Shown here piece by piece: positions 1-7,634 of a DNA stretch of 64,000 nt. Numbering within the stretch: position 1 is the first letter of the stretch; each line of letters begins with the position of its first letter. A model generated the notes under the pieces. It had not been told where the DNA came from and searched no databases. It saw nothing but the letters and a program-made list of their open reading frames with translations. Position numbers and translations under genes: made by a program. The stretch is from JALZMG01 sp963739975 (lineage in GTDB: Bacteria; Actinomycetota; Acidimicrobiia; Acidimicrobiales; Ilumatobacteraceae), in NCBI GenBank assembly GCA_963739975.1, contig CAVUCK010000014.1, positions 62,001-126,000 of the forward strand, written 5' to 3'.

Positions 1-488
1 CACAGCCGGTCGCTCTGGGCGTACAGCGTGTCCAGCGTGTCGGTCAGGAACCGGTTGCCGGCGGCCGCCCACGTCAGCTCGTGGCACGTCCGGTCCAGGT
101 CGAGCAGCTCCAGCGTCGACGCGCCGGCCGCCTGGTCGAGGGCGTCGACCATCGCCGTCCAGTGCTCCTCCCGACCCCGCCCACAGGCCAGCCGGGCGGC
201 GAACGGCTCGAGGACGGCCCGGGTCTCGTACAGCAGCCCGAGTTCGGTGACGTCGATCGGCGTGACCAGCATCCCCCGCCGCGGCAGCACGGTCACGAAC
301 TGCTCACGAGCGAGGCGCTGCAGCGCTTCACGGATCGGCGTCCGCCCGATGCCCAGTCGGCGCTGCAGCTCGTCCTCTCGTACGACGTCACCGGGGGCGA
401 GCTCGAGCCCGACGATCATCCGCCGGATCTGCTGGTACGCCTGGGCCCCGAGACTGATACGGTGATGATATATCAGCAGCGACGGCAA
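1..488 (-). CDS. GntR-family (FadR/FCD type) transcriptional regulator, 3' end cut by window edge
   Basis: Reading leftwards, the protein starts with a winged-helix GntR domain (AQAYQQIRRMIVGLELAPGD, then the recognition-helix region GIGRTPIREALQRLARE) and continues into the helical FCD ligand domain (LGLLYETRAVLEPFAARLA). The C-terminus lies beyond base 1. No ATG exists at the expected place; a TTG at 488 gives about 18 residues before the domain and is my choice, with low certainty on the start. It is divergent from the dehydrogenase gene at 512, so it probably regulates that gene and the EtfBA pair behind it in response to an amine or a breakdown product. FCD regulators usually sense small carboxylates and often bind metal; the ligand here cannot be read from sequence. 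Confidence 0.85.
   Translation of the reverse strand, partial: MPSLLIYHHRISLGAQAYQQIRRMIVGLELAPGDVVREDELQRRLGIGRTPIREALQRLAREQFVTVLPRRGMLVTPIDVTELGLLYETRAVLEPFAARLACGRGREEHWTAMVDALDQAAGASTLELLDLDRTCHELTWAAAGNRFLTDTLDTLYAQSDRL
454..476. promoter_or_regulatory. candidate GntR operator
   Basis: The inverted repeat CTGATA-N11-TATCAG holds inside its right half the perfect 10-bp palindrome TGATATATCA (466-475). It lies between or over the start regions of the divergent GntR gene and the dehydrogenase gene at 512, where autoregulation is common for this family. If the TTG at 488 is the true start, the site overlaps the first codons. It is AT-rich against a background near 70% GC. Binding is inferred. 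Confidence 0.4.
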
Positions 489-511
489 CGCCGTGCACCC
501 AAGGAGGGCGA

Positions 512-3082
512 ATGGCCGCAGACGAGGTTCCCGCACGGGCCAACTGCGTGGTGATCGGCGCCGGCATCGTCGGCAACTGCCTGGTCGGGCACCTGGCTCG
601 ACTCGGCTGGACCGACCTCGTGCTGCTGGACAAGGGCCCGCTGCCCAACCCCGGCGGCTCGACCGGCCATGCCTCCAACTTCATCTTCCCCACCGACCAC
701 AACAAGGAGATGGCGCTGCTGACGCTGGAGAGCCAGCGCCAGTACGTCGACCTCGGCGTCAACAACATGTGCGGCGGCATCGAGGTCGCCCGCTCCAAGT
801 CCCGCCTGGAAGAGTTCAGGCGGCGGATGACGTCGGCGACGGCGTGGGGCATCGACGCCCGCCTGCTGACGCCGGCCGAGATCAAGGAGCTCGTCCCGTT
901 CATCAACGAGGACATCGTCCTCGGCGGCTTCTACACGCCGAGCGTCTCGGTCGTCGATTCGCTGCAGGCGGGCACGCTGATGCGCCAGGAGGCGCTCGAC
1001 AAGGGCGTGCTCTCGGTCGTCGCCAACACCGAGGTGCTCGACCTCGAGACCGAGCCCGTCGGCGACCCGTCCGCCGGGCAACGCCGGATCGCCGCCGTGG
1101 TCACCGACAAGGGCCGGATCGAGGCCGACCACGTCGTCGTCGCCTGCGGGGTGTGGAGCCCGCGCATCGCCGCCATGGCCGGCGCCACGATCCCGCTGAC
1201 GCCCGCCGTGCACCAGATGGCCGACGTCGGCCCGATCGACGTGCTCCAGGAGTCCGGGTCCGAGGTCGCCTACCCGATCGTCCGCGACATGGACACGTTC
1301 TGCTACGAGCGCCAGACCGCCGGGTCGATGGAGGTCGGCTCGTACGCCCACCGGCCGATCTTCCACCACCCCGACGACATCCCCTCGAACGAGGCGTCGG
1401 CGCTGTCGCCCACCGAGCTGCCGTTCACGGCCGACGACTTCGACGACCAGATGGAGCAGGCCATCGACCTGATGGAGATGCTCGGCGACGCCGAGATCAA
1501 GTACGCCATCAACGGGCTGCTGTCGCTGACCCCCGACGCCATGCCCGTGCTCGGCGAGACCATCGAGGTCCACAACCTGTGGTCGGCCGCCGCGGTGTGG
1601 ATCAAGGAGGGGCCCGGCATCGCACAGCTCGTCGCCGAGTGGATGACCTATGGCTACCCGCACGTGTGCGACCCGCACTCCTCGGACATCAGCCGCTTCT
1701 CCCCCCACGAGCGCACCGAGCAGCACATCCACGCTCGCTGCGCCGAGCACTTCAACAAGACGTACGGCATCGTCCACCCCCGCGAGCAGTGGGCCACCCG
1801 CCGCGGTGCCCGCCGCTCGCCGTTCTACGCCCGGGAGCAGGCCCTCGGCGCGGTGTTCTTCGACGCTCGCGGCTGGGAGCGGCCGCAGTGGTACGAGTCG
1901 AACGCGCCACTGCTCGAGGAGTACCCGGCCGCCGGCGGCGACCGGCCCCACGAGTGGGATGCCCGCTGGTGGTCGCCGATCACCAACGCCGAGCACCTGG
2001 CGATGCGCGACCGGGTCGGCGTCGTCGACCTCACGGCGTTCAACGAGTTCGACCTCACCGGCCCCGGCGTCGTCGACTACCTCCAGCACCTCTGCGTGAA
2101 CAACGTCGACGTGGCCGTCGGCCGTTCGATCTACACGCCGCTGCTGACTCCGAGCGGCGGCTTCCGCAGCGACTTGACGATCATGCGCCTCGGCGACCGG
2201 CACTACCGCGTCGTGACGGGTGCCTTCGATGGCGGCCGCGACGCCTACTGGTTCCGCCGCCACCTGCCGGCCGACTGGTCCGTCACGTTCGCCGACGTCA
2301 CCTCGGCGTGGTGCACGCTCGGCGTCTGGGGTCCGCAGGCCGAGGCGACGCTGACCGGCCTCGTAACCGACGCCAATGGCCGGGCCGACCAGCCCCTCGA
2401 CCTCTCCCCGGCCGGCTTCCCGTACGGCTCCGTGCGCGAGGTGCTGATCGACGGCTGGCCGGCCGTGATGTTCCGCATCTCCTACGTCGGCGAGAACGGG
2501 TGGGAGATCTACACCCGCACCGACCAGGGGCTGGCGCTGTGGGACGCCGTGTTCGCCACCGGCGAACCGCACGGCATCCTGCCCGTCGGCATCGGCGTGT
2601 ACGCCGTGACCGGCCGCATCGAGAAGGGCTACCGCCTGATGGGCGCCGAGCTGGAGAGCGAGTACGACCCGGTCGAGGCCGGGCTGGCCCGCCCGAAGGT
2701 GAAATCGGCCGACTTCATCGGCAAGGAGGCGTACCTCGCCGCCCGTGATCGACCGGCCGTGGCGACGCTGTGCACCCTGGAGATGACCGACCACCGCGGC
2801 GCCGACGGGGTCGCCCGCTACCCGACCGGTGGCAACGAGCCGATCGTGACGCCCGACGGCGAGCGGATCGTCGACGCCAAGGGCCGCGTCTCGCGCGTCA
2901 CGACGGCCGGCGCCGCGCCGTCCCTCGGCACCTACCTGTTGATGGCCTACCTGCCGCCCGAGCACGCCGTCGAGGGCAACGAGCTGCGCGTCAAGTACAT
3001 GGACGAGCTGTTCCCGGTGCGCGTGGCGCGCGTCGGCAGCCAGCCGCTGTTCGATCCAGACGACTCCCGGATGAAGTCATGA
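512..3082 (+). CDS. FAD-dependent dimethylglycine/sarcosine dehydrogenase-type oxidoreductase with GcvT domain
   Basis: This 856-residue protein has the two-part build of dimethylglycine and sarcosine dehydrogenases. The N-terminal DAO-type FAD domain has a dinucleotide fold with GAGIVG at residues 16-21, followed by GGSTGHASN around residues 48-56, where His53 lines up with the histidine that holds FAD covalently in relatives. From about residue 410 it is a GcvT-like tetrahydrofolate domain (RSIYTPLLTPSGG onward). Such enzymes remove an N-methyl group, pass electrons to FAD and trap formaldehyde on folate. The start is supported by AAGGAGGG at 501-508. The etfBA genes follow, which favours a dehydrogenase using ETF over an oxidase. 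The exact substrate (dimethylglycine, sarcosine or another N-methyl amine) is not determined. Confidence 0.9.
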   Translation: MAADEVPARANCVVIGAGIVGNCLVGHLARLGWTDLVLLDKGPLPNPGGSTGHASNFIFPTDHNKEMALLTLESQRQYVDLGVNNMCGGIEVARSKSRLEEFRRRMTSATAWGIDARLLTPAEIKELVPFINEDIVLGGFYTPSVSVVDSLQAGTLMRQEALDKGVLSVVANTEVLDLETEPVGDPSAGQRRIAAVVTDKGRIEADHVVVACGVWSPRIAAMAGATIPLTPAVHQMADVGPIDVLQESGSEVAYPIVRDMDTFCYERQTAGSMEVGSYAHRPIFHHPDDIPSNEASALSPTELPFTADDFDDQMEQAIDLMEMLGDAEIKYAINGLLSLTPDAMPVLGETIEVHNLWSAAAVWIKEGPGIAQLVAEWMTYGYPHVCDPHSSDISRFSPHERTEQHIHARCAEHFNKTYGIVHPREQWATRRGARRSPFYAREQALGAVFFDARGWERPQWYESNAPLLEEYPAAGGDRPHEWDARWWSPITNAEHLAMRDRVGVVDLTAFNEFDLTGPGVVDYLQHLCVNNVDVAVGRSIYTPLLTPSGGFRSDLTIMRLGDRHYRVVTGAFDGGRDAYWFRRHLPADWSVTFADVTSAWCTLGVWGPQAEATLTGLVTDANGRADQPLDLSPAGFPYGSVREVLIDGWPAVMFRISYVGENGWEIYTRTDQGLALWDAVFATGEPHGILPVGIGVYAVTGRIEKGYRLMGAELESEYDPVEAGLARPKVKSADFIGKEAYLAARDRPAVATLCTLEMTDHRGADGVARYPTGGNEPIVTPDGERIVDAKGRVSRVTTAGAAPSLGTYLLMAYLPPEHAVEGNELRVKYMDELFPVRVARVGSQPLFDPDDSRMKS

Positions 3083-3086
3083 GGGT

Positions 3087-3138
3087 CGTTCTGGCGGTAG
3101 GAACCGACTCACAACGGTCGTTTGCGACGGCCAGAACG
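3087..3138. repeat. 52-bp hairpin element, family C copy 1
   Basis: The element begins CGTTCTGG, ends CCAGAACG and lies five bases after the stop of the dehydrogenase gene, in the gap before etfB. A second copy of exactly the same length lies at 18694-18745 inside qcrB, and the two are similar along their whole length. It can fold into a long stem and may attenuate or end transcription between the dehydrogenase and etfBA. Confidence 0.75.
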
Positions 3139-3146
3139 GGGGGTTG

Positions 3147-3914
3147 GTGAAGATCCTCGTGTGTGTGAAGCGGGTGCCGGCGCCGGGGGCGCGGATCAAC
3201 CTGACCGCCGACGAGCAGGCGATCGACACCACCCACCTCGGGTTCACGGTCAGCCCGCACGAGGAGTGCGCCGTCGAGGCCGCCGTGCAGGTGGTCGAGG
3301 CGCACGGCGGCTCGGTCACCGTCCTGACCGTCGGGCCCGACGCCGCCGAAGAGCAGCTGCGCGTCGCCGTCAGCGTCGGCGCCGCCGCTGCCGTGCTGGT
3401 GCCGATCGACGGGCCGGACTGGGACCCGCAGCGCACGGCCCGGGCGATCACGGAGGCCGTGCGGGAGCTGGAGGCGGACGGCGGACCGTTCGACCTCGTG
3501 CTGTTCGGCAACGAATCGGCCGACGCCGGCGGGTTCCAGGTCGGTGTGCGCGTCGCCCACGCCCTCGGCCGGCCGATGGTCAACGCGGCCAAGGGCCTCG
3601 AGGTCGCCGCCGGCGTGGTCAACGTGCGGCGCGAGGCGCCGGCCGGGCTGGAGACCTACGAGTTGCCGCTGCCGGCCTGCGTCGGCGTCAAGGAAGGCAT
3701 CAACCTGCCGCGCTACCCCACCATGAAGGGCCGGCTGGCGTCGAAGAAGGTCGTCGTCGATCGCCACGAATCGCACGCCGCCGAGGGAGGCCAGCAACTC
3801 GTCCGGCTGCAACGGCCGACCGAACGCGTCACCGCAACGACGATCCTCGGCCACGGCCCGGACGCCGCGCCGGCCGTCGTCGACCTGCTCGACGAGCTGG
3901 GGGTGCTCCAGTGA
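3147..3914 (+). CDS. etfB: electron transfer flavoprotein beta subunit
   Basis: This is a typical ETF beta subunit of 255 residues: VKILVCVKRVPAPG at the N-terminus, SPHEECAVEAAV, and the AMP-binding region near LPACVGVKEGINLPRYP. With EtfA it forms the soluble FAD/AMP heterodimer that takes electrons from acyl-CoA or amine dehydrogenases and hands them to the quinone pool. I chose GTG at 3147; a TTG lies one codon earlier. The gene follows the dehydrogenase, making it the likely acceptor. Its stop overlaps the etfA start in a GTGA, so the two subunits are translationally coupled. No ETF:quinone oxidoreductase gene is in the window. Confidence 0.95.
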   Translation: MKILVCVKRVPAPGARINLTADEQAIDTTHLGFTVSPHEECAVEAAVQVVEAHGGSVTVLTVGPDAAEEQLRVAVSVGAAAAVLVPIDGPDWDPQRTARAITEAVRELEADGGPFDLVLFGNESADAGGFQVGVRVAHALGRPMVNAAKGLEVAAGVVNVRREAPAGLETYELPLPACVGVKEGINLPRYPTMKGRLASKKVVVDRHESHAAEGGQQLVRLQRPTERVTATTILGHGPDAAPAVVDLLDELGVLQ

Positions 3915-4918
3915 GCGGACGAGTCTTCGAGGGAGCGAACCGACATCGCGCTCCGGTGCTGGTGGTCGTCGAGCACGATCGCGGCGACCTCGCCGGCGCC
4001 AGCCGCGAGGCGATGGCCGTCGGGCGGTCGTTGCGCGATGGTGGCGAGCTCGTCGCGCTGACCATCGGGGCCAAGGCCGACGGCCTCGCCGACGAGCTGG
4101 TCGCCCTCGGCGCCGACGAGGTGCGCCAGGTCCACCACGACCTGCTCGGGGACTACGGACCCGAGGCGTGGGGCGAGACCGTCGCCCAGGTCGTCGCCGA
4201 CGTCCGGCCGCAGGTGGTGCTGGCTGCCGGCACCGATCGGGGCAACGAGGTGCTCGCCCAAGCGGCGGCCCGGCTCGACGTGCCGATGGTCGCCAACTGC
4301 ACCGCCATCGAACTCGACGACGCCGAGCTGCGGGTGACCCGGGTGCGCTGGGGTGGCTCGCTGCTCGAAGAGGCGACCAGCCAGGCGACCATGCACCTGG
4401 CGACGGTCGCCGAGCACTCGGTGGACGGCGCCACGAGCGATCCACCCGGCCGCGGCGACATCGCCGTGTTCGAGCCGGAGCTCGACGCGGTGCTGGCCCG
4501 AAGCGTCGTGCGCGACCGCGTCGAGCGCGTGGCCGGGATCACGCTGGCCACCGCGCCGGTCGTCGTCGGCGGCGGCCGTGGGGTCGGGTCGGCCGACGGG
4601 TTCGCCGCGCTCGAGGAGCTGGCCGGGTTGCTCGGCGGCGTCGTCGGCTGCTCCCGGGCGGTGACCAACAACGGCTGGCGCAACCACACGGATCAGGTCG
4701 GCCAGACCGGCACCCGCATCGCGCCCACCGTGTACCTGGCCTGCGGCATCTCCGGAGCCATCCAGCACTGGGTCGGGGCCATGGCGGCGAAGAACATCAT
4801 CGCCGTCAACACCGACCCCGAGGCGAACATGGTCACGAAGGCCGGCTACGCCGTGATCGGCGACCTCCACGAAGTCGTCCCCGCCATCGCCGCCGAGATC
4901 CGCCGCCGCACGACCTGA
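3911..4918 (+). CDS. etfA: electron transfer flavoprotein alpha subunit
   Basis: This 335-residue ETF alpha subunit carries the C-terminal FAD-binding signature HTDQVGQTGTRIAPTVY, then CGISGAIQHWVGAMAAKN and IIAVNTDPEANM. It starts at GTG 3911, overlapping the etfB stop by four bases. The N-terminal half (residues about 10-190) is the less conserved alpha/beta domain. It partners EtfB and probably serves the flanking FAD/GcvT dehydrogenases. A 50-bp palindrome two bases after the stop closes the unit. Confidence 0.95.
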   Translation: MSGRVFEGANRHRAPVLVVVEHDRGDLAGASREAMAVGRSLRDGGELVALTIGAKADGLADELVALGADEVRQVHHDLLGDYGPEAWGETVAQVVADVRPQVVLAAGTDRGNEVLAQAAARLDVPMVANCTAIELDDAELRVTRVRWGGSLLEEATSQATMHLATVAEHSVDGATSDPPGRGDIAVFEPELDAVLARSVVRDRVERVAGITLATAPVVVGGGRGVGSADGFAALEELAGLLGGVVGCSRAVTNNGWRNHTDQVGQTGTRIAPTVYLACGISGAIQHWVGAMAAKNIIAVNTDPEANMVTKAGYAVIGDLHEVVPAIAAEIRRRTT

Positions 4919-4920
4919 AC

Positions 4921-4970
4921 GTTTACGTCCGGATGCTGGTCGCCCGCGCGACCAGAATCCGGACGTAAAC
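4921..4970. terminator. 50-bp bidirectional hairpin, family A copy 1
   Basis: Outer arms GTTTACGTCCGGAT and ATCCGGACGTAAAC pair perfectly; an inner stem CTGGTCGC/GCGACCAG follows with a four-base loop. It sits between the convergent ends of etfA and the sigma factor gene, so it can end transcription in both directions. A copy of identical length and identical outer arms lies at 54865-54914, again between convergent genes. There is no clear U-tract. Confidence 0.8.
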
Positions 4971-4977
4971 GAGGGGA

Positions 4978-5805
4978 TCAGGCGGCGAGGATGCCGTCGG
5001 CGTCGTTGCGCAGGACCTCGAGGGCCCGGCCGACGAGCCGGCGGGCGGCCTCCGACGTGATGCCGAGCTCCTCGCCGATGACCCGGTAGCTGCGGGTCTC
5101 GCCGTCGACGAGCCCGAACCGGGACTCCACGGCGAAGCGGGCCCGATCGTCGAGCGTGCCGAGCAGCTGGTCCAGCAGCTCGCCGTCGACCATCGACATG
5201 ACCGCCGACTCGGGCCCGTCGTCACCGTGGGGCAGGAGGTCGCCGAGCGTGGCGTCGCCGTCGTCGCCGACGGTCTTGTCGAGCGAGGCCGTCGACGTCA
5301 GCAGGTGCAGCTCGGCGTTGGCGGCGTCGAGCCCCTCGATGTCGCCGCCGACCTGGCGCAGCGCGGAGCGCAGCATGCTGGCCCGGTCGCCCGGGATGCG
5401 GATCAGGCTGCCCTTCTGGTCGAGGGCACGGCCGATGGCCTGGCGGATCCAGAACGTGGCGTACGTGGAGAACTTGAACCCGCGGCGCCAGTCGAACTTG
5501 TCGACGGCGTGCTCGAGGCCGAGGTTGCCCTCCTGGATGAGATCGCCGAGGTCCATGCCCTGGGGCAGGGGGTATCGACGGGCGATCGACACCACGAGGC
5601 GCAGGTTCGCCCGGATGAACCGGTCCTTGGCGGTGGCGGCGTCGGCCACGGCCCGGCGCAGCACCCGGCTGCGCTCGCCCGCGTCCATCCGCTCGGCCGC
5701 CTCGCGGCCGGCTTCGATGATCTGTGACAGCTGGCGCTCGTCCTCAGCGGTGAGGAGGGCGACCTTGCCGATGTCGTTGAGGTAGGTACCGATGGAATCA
5801 GTCAT
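4978..5805 (-). CDS. RNA polymerase sigma-70 family factor
   Basis: About 275 residues with region 1.2-like IGTYLNDIGKVALLTAEDE, a well-conserved region 2 (RFIRANLRLVVSIARRY, DLIQEGNLGLEHAVDKFD, FSTYATFWIRQAIGRAL), and region 4 with a helix-turn-helix (YRVIGEELGITSEAARRLV). Region 3 is present but diverged, so this is a primary-like (group 2) alternative sigma factor rather than an ECF. I prefer the ATG at 5805; an in-frame ATG at 5868 would add 21 residues that do not look conserved. It is divergent from the methyltransferase gene at 5932 and convergent with etfA. Its regulon is unknown. Confidence 0.9.
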   Translation of the reverse strand: MTDSIGTYLNDIGKVALLTAEDERQLSQIIEAGREAAERMDAGERSRVLRRAVADAATAKDRFIRANLRLVVSIARRYPLPQGMDLGDLIQEGNLGLEHAVDKFDWRRGFKFSTYATFWIRQAIGRALDQKGSLIRIPGDRASMLRSALRQVGGDIEGLDAANAELHLLTSTASLDKTVGDDGDATLGDLLPHGDDGPESAVMSMVDGELLDQLLGTLDDRARFAVESRFGLVDGETRSYRVIGEELGITSEAARRLVGRALEVLRNDADGILAA

Positions 5806-5872
5806 TTCGAGGGGTTCAACGATGGTTGAGCGACGCGTGTTCCCGTACCCAGGAGGTTTCTCACCCAACCGT

Positions 5873-5928
5873 TACGTTCCTCAGGGACGAGCTGGTCGAG
5901 GCGTTCTGAGGCGCTACGTTCCGGAACG
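5873..5928. promoter_or_regulatory. candidate operators between sigma factor and mttB-like genes
   Basis: The octamer TACGTTCC occurs at 5873-5880 and again at 5915-5922, 42 bases apart and therefore on the same helix face. The second copy is part of the 12-bp perfect palindrome CGTTCCGGAACG (5917-5928), four bases before the GTG of the methyltransferase gene. This looks like a regulator binding pair; the factor is unknown. Confidence 0.35.
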
Positions 5929-5931
5929 ATC

Positions 5932-7494
5932 GTGCTGGAAACCGACGAGGGAGGGGTGATCGAGCAAGAGGTAGGTCGACGCCGGGGACGCCGGGCTGGC
6001 GGCGAGCGCTCGCGCCTGCCGGCGCAGCGACCGTTCGCCCAACCGAGGATGCACTACCGCCCGACCGAGGTCGTGTCGGAGGACGAGCTGGAAGCCATCC
6101 ACACGGCCTCGCTGCGCGTGCTGTCCGAGATCGGGATGAACTTCCTCGACCCCGAGTCCCGTGACCTCCTCCTGGCCGCCGGCGCCGAGGTCGACGGCGA
6201 GCGGGTGCGGTTCGACCCGGCGATGGTCGTCGAGCGTGTCGCCACGTGTCCGAACGAGTTCCAACTGCACTCCTGGAACCCAGCCCACACCCTGACCATC
6301 GGCGGCGACCACCTCGCCTTTGGCTCCGTCGGCAGCCCGCCCAATCTCGTCGGCCTCGACGGAGTGCGCCGCCCCGGCACCCGGGCCGGGTTCCGCGATC
6401 TGCTCAAGCTGTGCCAGCACCTCGAGATCATCCACTTCGTCGGCGGCTACCCCGTCGAACCGATCGACCTCCACTGGTCGGTGCGCCACCTCGAGGCGGG
6501 GCTCGACGTCCTGACGCTGACCGACAAGGTCCCCCACAGCTACAGCCTCGGCCGTCAACGCAACCGGGACCTGGTCGAGATGGTCAAGATCGCCCGCCAG
6601 GTCGACGACACCACGCTCGAACGCGAACCGTCGCTGTTCACGGTCGTCAACTCGTCGTCGCCGCTGCGTCTGGACCTCCCGATGCTCCAGGGCATCATCG
6701 AGCTGTCCTCGCGCAACCAGGTCGTCGTGATGACGCCGTTCACCCTGGCCGGCGCGATGGCGCCCGTCACGCTGGCCGGTGCCGTCGCCCAGCAGAACGC
6801 CGAGGCCCTCGCCGGAATGGTGTTCACCCAGGTCGTTCGGCCGGGCGCGCCGGTGATCTACGGCGGCTTCACGTCCAACGTCGACATGCAGTCGGGCGCA
6901 CCGGCGTTCGGCACGCCCGAGTACGTGCGCACGGCGATGCTGGGCGGCCAGCTGGCCCGTCGCTACGGGGTGCCGTACCGCTCGTCGAACGTCTCGGCGG
7001 CCAACAGCCTGGACGCCCAGGCCGCCTACGAGAGCGTGTTCTCGCTGTGGGGGGCGGTGATGGGCGGCGTCAACTTCCTGATGCACGGTGCCGGCTGGAT
7101 GGAGGGCGGGCTGCACGCCTCGCTGGCCAAGTTCGTGGTCGACGCCGACCTCCTGGCGATGGTCGCCTCCTTCCTCGATCCGATCGTCGTCGACGAGGAC
7201 ACGCTGGCCTTCGAGGCCCTGCGCGAGGTCGGCCCGGGCGGGCACTTCTTCGGTGTCGGGCACACCCAGGAGCGCTTCCGCACCGCCTTCCATCGCCCGA
7301 TGGTGTCCGACTGGCGCAACTACGAGAGCTGGGAGGAGGCCGGCCGGCCCGAGGCGGCCGGCAAGGCGGCCCAGCTCGCCCAGACGTTCCTCGAGGCCTA
7401 CGAGCCGCCGGCGATGGACCCGGCCGTGCGGGCCGAGCTCGACGACTTCGTCGCCCGGCGCGTCGCCGAGGGTGGCGTCCCGACGGATTTTTAG
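5932..7494 (+). CDS. trimethylamine methyltransferase (MttB) family protein, non-pyrrolysine
   Basis: The 520-residue product matches the MttB/MtgB superfamily over its length (HTASLRVLSEIGMNFLDPES, GSVGSPPNLVGLDGVRRPGT, NVSAANSLDAQAAYESVFSL). There is no in-frame TAG before the terminal stop, so it is the pyrrolysine-lacking kind. Studied relatives demethylate glycine betaine, proline betaine or carnitine and pass the methyl group to a corrinoid protein. No corrinoid protein gene is in the window. The neighbours are demethylating FAD/GcvT enzymes, so a role in quaternary amine use is a fair inference. The GTG at 5932 has a weak ribosome site; ATG at about 6049 (MHYRPTEVVSEDEL) is a credible alternative that removes an Arg-rich tail. 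Confidence 0.8.
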   Translation: MLETDEGGVIEQEVGRRRGRRAGGERSRLPAQRPFAQPRMHYRPTEVVSEDELEAIHTASLRVLSEIGMNFLDPESRDLLLAAGAEVDGERVRFDPAMVVERVATCPNEFQLHSWNPAHTLTIGGDHLAFGSVGSPPNLVGLDGVRRPGTRAGFRDLLKLCQHLEIIHFVGGYPVEPIDLHWSVRHLEAGLDVLTLTDKVPHSYSLGRQRNRDLVEMVKIARQVDDTTLEREPSLFTVVNSSSPLRLDLPMLQGIIELSSRNQVVVMTPFTLAGAMAPVTLAGAVAQQNAEALAGMVFTQVVRPGAPVIYGGFTSNVDMQSGAPAFGTPEYVRTAMLGGQLARRYGVPYRSSNVSAANSLDAQAAYESVFSLWGAVMGGVNFLMHGAGWMEGGLHASLAKFVVDADLLAMVASFLDPIVVDEDTLAFEALREVGPGGHFFGVGHTQERFRTAFHRPMVSDWRNYESWEEAGRPEAAGKAAQLAQTFLEAYEPPAMDPAVRAELDDFVARRVAEGGVPTDF

Positions 7495-7540
7495 ATGGCT
7501 CGCTCCGTCGAACGAGCGTGGACCGGACTGCCGTCAGCTC

Positions 7541-7556
7541 GCTTCGCTCGCGAAGC
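7541..7556. terminator. possible small hairpin after the mttB-like gene
   Basis: GCTTCG-CTCG-CGAAGC forms a perfect 6-bp stem in the 140-base gap before the next gene. There is no U-tract. The rest of the gap holds GC-rich sequence and AGCGAGGAG just before the GTG at 7635, which serves as the ribosome site. Confidence 0.3.
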
Positions 7557-7634
7557 CGGGCACGGCCGGCCTGTGGTGTCACGCACACTGCGGACGGGGG
7601 CCAAAACGTCAAGAACTGAAAGCGAGGAGTTGCG

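Noticed and set aside
473..2965. Long open antisense frame opposite the first FAD/GcvT dehydrogenase
   Set aside because: High-GC codon bias keeps antisense frames open. The product is Gly/Val/Asp/Arg-rich with no domain, and the plus strand encodes a clear enzyme.
5932..7494. Pyrrolysine (in-frame TAG) in the MttB-like gene
   Set aside because: The only TAG is the terminal stop; homology covers the full length without it.
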